From: Rhizosphaericola sp047606825
GTDB taxonomy: Bacteria > Bacteroidota > Bacteroidia > Chitinophagales > Chitinophagaceae
Length of the DNA: 64,000 bases
Reading direction: 5' to 3'
Assembly: GCA_047606825.1 (NCBI GenBank)
Contig: JASGDY010000085.1
Location: 17,689 to 81,688, forward strand
Below, piece by piece: positions 61,358 through 64,000 of the stretch (its first letter is position 1; the number at the start of each line of letters is the position of its first letter). The notes below the pieces were generated by a model. That model did no database searches. It was not told the DNA's origin and saw only the letters and a program-made list of their open reading frames with translations. A program made the translations under genes and the position numbers.

Positions 61358-62782
61358 ATGGAGAAAACGCAGCCTACCGAAGAGTTTAGACCCAGTCTGG
61401 GACTGGTTGACGCAACGATGATTGTTGCGGGCAGCATGATTGGTTCGGGTATTTTTATCGTGAGTGCCGACATTACACGAAACGTAGGAAGCACGGGCTG
61501 GCTACTGTTGGTGTGGCTGTTGACAGGTTTTATGACCATCGCGGCGGCAGTGACTTACGGCGAGTTGAGTTCCATGTTTCCGAAAGCGGGCGGACAATAC
61601 GTGTATCTAAAAGAAGCCTACAACCCATTGGTCGGCTTTCTGTATGGGTGGAGTTTTTTTGCGGTCATCCAGACGGGAACGATTGCCGCCGTGGGCGTTG
61701 CGTTCAGCAAATTCACGGCGTACCTGATACCGGCGGTGAGCGAGGACAATGTGCTGTTTTCGGTTGGGAACTTTCATATTTCCCCGGCGCAGGTACTGTC
61801 CATCGCGACGATTGTTTTGCTTACTTACATCAACACCAAAGGCATTAAAAACGGAAAGACCATCCAGACTTTTTTCACGTCTGTCAAGCTGGTGAGCCTG
61901 TTTGGGCTGATTGTGTGCGGACTTGTTTTCCTGAAACCTGACGTGTGGCACGCCAACTGGCACGACGCTTGGAACCTTCACCAGCTCAACAAAGACGGTT
62001 CGACACAATCCTATCTGACATTTGCAGTGTTGGGCGCGATTGCGTCGGCAATGGTCGGCTCCATCTTCAGTAGCGTAGCTTGGGAAAACGTTACTTTCAT
62101 CGCCGGGGAAATAAAGAATCCCAAACGCAACGTGGGTTTGAGCCTTTTCCTCGGTACATTTATCGTAACGATTATCTATGTCGCCGCCAATGTCATGTAC
62201 GTTGCAGTATTACCATTGGTGGATATTGCCAATGCGGAAAAAGACCGTGTGGCGGTGGCTGCGACACGGGCGATTTTTGGGAATGTAGGCACTTATGTGA
62301 TTGCGGTTATGATTATGATTTCCACTTTTGGCTGCAACAACGGGCTCGTACTGGCGGGCGCGCGCGTGTATTACACGATGGCCCAGGACGGACTTTTTTT
62401 CAAAAAAGCCGGACACCTCAACAAATTTGCCGTCCCGGAATTTGGATTATGGATACAGTGCGTGGTCGCGAGTTTGCTGTGCCTGAGCGGGCGGTACGGC
62501 GACCTTTTGGACATGGTGTCTTTCGTGGTCGTTTTATTTTATGTATTGACGATATTGGGGGTATTTGTTTTACGGAAAAAAAGACCGGAAATACCGAGGC
62601 CTTACAAGGCGTTTGCTTATCCTGTTTTGCCCATTGTTTACATCTTGTTGGGATTGTCATTCTGCGGCCTGCTTATTGTCTACAAGCCCGATTATGTCGT
62701 CTGGGGACTAATAATTGTTGCGATAGGAATTCCAATTTATTACCTTGCAATCCAAAAAAAGGGTAAGAATGCGGAACTATAA
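61358..62782 (+). CDS. APC-family amino acid permease
   Basis: The 474-residue protein has 12 predicted helices. It shows the APC signatures IVAGSMIGSGIFIVSADI in helix 1, and FPKAGGQYVYLKEAYNPLVGFLYGW around helix 2-3. This resembles serine/threonine exchanger or Lat-type permeases. The substrate is an amino acid, not determined. Its end overlaps the start of the heptose kinase gene by 14 bases in another frame. Confidence 0.88.
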   Translation: MEKTQPTEEFRPSLGLVDATMIVAGSMIGSGIFIVSADITRNVGSTGWLLLVWLLTGFMTIAAAVTYGELSSMFPKAGGQYVYLKEAYNPLVGFLYGWSFFAVIQTGTIAAVGVAFSKFTAYLIPAVSEDNVLFSVGNFHISPAQVLSIATIVLLTYINTKGIKNGKTIQTFFTSVKLVSLFGLIVCGLVFLKPDVWHANWHDAWNLHQLNKDGSTQSYLTFAVLGAIASAMVGSIFSSVAWENVTFIAGEIKNPKRNVGLSLFLGTFIVTIIYVAANVMYVAVLPLVDIANAEKDRVAVAATRAIFGNVGTYVIAVMIMISTFGCNNGLVLAGARVYYTMAQDGLFFKKAGHLNKFAVPEFGLWIQCVVASLLCLSGRYGDLLDMVSFVVVLFYVLTILGVFVLRKKRPEIPRPYKAFAYPVLPIVYILLGLSFCGLLIVYKPDYVVWGLIIVAIGIPIYYLAIQKKGKNAEL

Positions 62783-63755
62783 GGAACTTTTTGCACAATT
62801 TTCCTCTATAAAAACAGTGGTAATCGGCGATGTCATGCTTGACACCTATTGGTGGGGGCATGTGGACAGAATCTCACCCGAGGCACCAGTACCCATCGTC
62901 TCCATCAAACGCAAAGAGTTCCGTGTCGGTGGTGCGGCAAATGTCGCGTTGAACACGGAAGCCTTGTTGGCACCGACGACCGTCTTTTCGGTTATCGGAC
63001 AGGACGACGATGCAGACATCCTGTCTGCCCTGCTGGAACAGAACAAAATCAACGCGTCCTATATCATCCGCGACAAAAGCCGTCCCACAACCAACAAAAT
63101 CCGTATCATGGGACGCAGCCAACAGATGATGCGCATCGACTACGAGGAAATCAAACCCATCCCACCCGAGATGGAGGAAAAGCTCATCGCTTCTTTCCTA
63201 CAATATGTCACAACGGAAAAGCCTGCCGTCACTATATTGGAAGACTACAACAAAGGCATTTTGACACCATACGTCATCAAGTCGGTCATCGCGATATGCA
63301 AAGACAACAACGTCATCGTTGCGGTAGACCCCAAAAGCAAAAACTTCTTCCAATACCAAGGTGTCGACATATTCAAACCCAACCTAAAAGAAGCTACAGA
63401 AGCATTGGGACTTTTGGACATCAGTGTCTCCGACGACAACCTGCGCCAAATACACGCACACCTACAAGAAAGACTGCACCACAGTACCTCCTTTATCACG
63501 CTTTCCGAAAACGGTGTGTTTTTCCAGAACGAAAAGAACTTCTTCCGCCAAAAGGCCTTTTTGAGGGACATCGCGGATGTTAGTGGTGCAGGCGACACGG
63601 TTATCGCCGTCGCGGCCGTCGTTTTTGCGTTGACAAAAGATATGCAACTCGCGGCCTCCATCGCCAATCTTGCCGGGGGCCTGGTCTGCGAAGAGCTGGG
63701 AACCGCGGCCATCAAAACGGAGCTGTTGTTGGCTGAATGCGAAATAAACCTGTAA
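62769..63755 (+). CDS. D-glycero-beta-D-manno-heptose-7-phosphate kinase (HldE domain 1)
   Basis: From the ATG at 62769 the enzyme has 328 residues, only the kinase half of the E. coli HldE fusion. It is a PfkB-type sugar kinase: IGDVMLDTYWWGHVDRISPEAPVPI, VGGAANVALN, DYNKGILTP, DPKSKNFFQYQGVDIFKPN, and the active-site DVSGAGDTVIAVAA. It makes heptose-1,7-bisphosphate for LPS inner core. The adenylyltransferase half must be encoded elsewhere. Start overlaps the permease end by 14 bases. With waaA upstream it supports LPS synthesis. Confidence 0.92.
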   Translation: MRNYKELFAQFSSIKTVVIGDVMLDTYWWGHVDRISPEAPVPIVSIKRKEFRVGGAANVALNTEALLAPTTVFSVIGQDDDADILSALLEQNKINASYIIRDKSRPTTNKIRIMGRSQQMMRIDYEEIKPIPPEMEEKLIASFLQYVTTEKPAVTILEDYNKGILTPYVIKSVIAICKDNNVIVAVDPKSKNFFQYQGVDIFKPNLKEATEALGLLDISVSDDNLRQIHAHLQERLHHSTSFITLSENGVFFQNEKNFFRQKAFLRDIADVSGAGDTVIAVAAVVFALTKDMQLAASIANLAGGLVCEELGTAAIKTELLLAECEINL

Positions 63756-63875
63756 AAGGAAATGCATTGATAAATATAGTCGAGAACGATGCGTACACGA
63801 TAGCACGAATACGCATTGCCTTGACTTAAACCCTGTTCGAAACAGGCAAAATCCACACAAAAAAGAAAAAGATAG
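63756..63875. other. Intergenic region before the IS element
   Basis: No gene. A small palindrome CCCTGTTCGAAACAGG lies at about 63830-63845. Confidence 0.4.
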
Positions 63876-64000
63876 GGTATTGTTAATTAAGTATATCTAA
63901 TTGATTATTTCTTTTCAATATTAGCATAGCCATTGCTTCTCTAAGCCTGTCGATACTCTTTGAGTAGCATTTTGTTTTTCTTCGCATCCTTGCCAAAAAG
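63876..64000 (-). mobile_element. End of an IS1-family insertion sequence, cut by the window edge
   Basis: The transposase C-terminus (listed separately) is followed by an end that reads GGTATTGTTAATTAAGTA from 63876. The first 13 bases equal the right end of the MITE at 9398-9508. The left end and the target duplication are outside the window. Confidence 0.6.
63883..64000 (-). CDS. IS1-family transposase, C-terminal 38 codons (partial)
   Basis: Read on the minus strand the frame entering from the window edge encodes LARMRRKTKCYSKS followed by IDRLREAMAMLILKRNN and then a stop at 63883. The pattern RxRRKTKCYSKS near the C-terminus is typical of IS1-family transposases (InsB end). Only the tail is inside the window, so activity cannot be judged. 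It shares its terminal repeat with the MITE at 9.4 kb. Confidence 0.65.
   Translation of the reverse strand, partial: FLARMRRKTKCYSKSIDRLREAMAMLILKRNNQLDILN

Noticed and set aside
1..64000. CRISPR array
   Set aside because: No regularly spaced direct repeats of 24-40 bases were seen; the repeated words found are irregular and intergenic.

Overview
The window comes from a member of the phylum Bacteroidota, most likely a relative of the family Chitinophagaceae. The signs are a type IX secretion sorting domain and a DUF5103 (T9SS plug) protein, DUF4296, DUF4835 and DUF1573 proteins, a long NusB, promoters of the TTG-N20-TAnnTTTG type, and no obvious Shine-Dalgarno sites. Most of the DNA is densely coded chromosomal backbone. 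A few spots are visibly more AT-rich or decayed and mark mobile DNA.

Layout. 1-5.6 kb: a DUF1345 membrane protein, an asparagine synthetase homologue with both active sites altered, AcpH, a DinB protein, a TlpA-like thioredoxin and a small secreted protein. 5.6-12.4 kb: tRNA-Arg, a TPR membrane protein, an Ig-like lipoprotein, RecR, a decayed restriction-gene start followed by a 111-bp IS1-type MITE, a MUG-type glycosylase, tRNA-Ser and an ABC exporter. 12.5-17.4 kb: the ATP synthase genes atpB-E-F-H-A (no atpG next to atpA), with a DUF1634/TauE pair upstream. 17.4-23.5 kb: the TauE permease, an MFS transporter, a T9SS-sorted protein and a GH3 beta-glycosidase. 23.8-29.2 kb: a bamD-rpoZ-coaBC-DUF4835-DUF4296 cluster, interrupted by a cytosine methyltransferase and a small partner gene. 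29.4-36.1 kb: lolA-like, gntK, nusB, DUF1573, yajC, an SDR with uxuA (hexuronate catabolism), and tRNA-Asn. 36.1-47.7 kb: a probable chimeric gene relic between two tRNA genes, tRNA-Lys, truB, a LolE-type permease, the T9SS plug protein, rlmN, two pseudouridine synthases, aconitase and a J-domain protein. 47.7-57.6 kb: a GH20 hexosaminidase, a tight operon with three major-royal-jelly-protein (MRJP) homologues, and an aldo/keto reductase. 57.6-64 kb: a sigma-54 activator without a DNA-binding domain, miaA, waaA, an APC permease, a heptose kinase, and the end of an IS1-family transposase cut off by the window edge.

How it fits together. Much of the window is envelope biology: LPS core (waaA, heptose kinase), lipoprotein and outer-membrane assembly (LolA-like, LolE-like, BamD), T9SS and YajC, alongside RNA modification and sugar use (GH3, GH20, UxuA, SDR, GntK). 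The least explained system is the operon at 50.0-56.3 kb. It encodes an amidohydrolase lipoprotein, a Tat-type YjlB cupin, three secreted MRJP/yellow-family beta-propellers, a secreted PPC-domain protein and a VOC-fold protein. Nearly all carry export signals, so it looks like an envelope pathway for an unknown small molecule.

Limits: all assignments come from reading the sequence and recalling family motifs. No searches were run, and starts were chosen by codon, signal peptide and family length.
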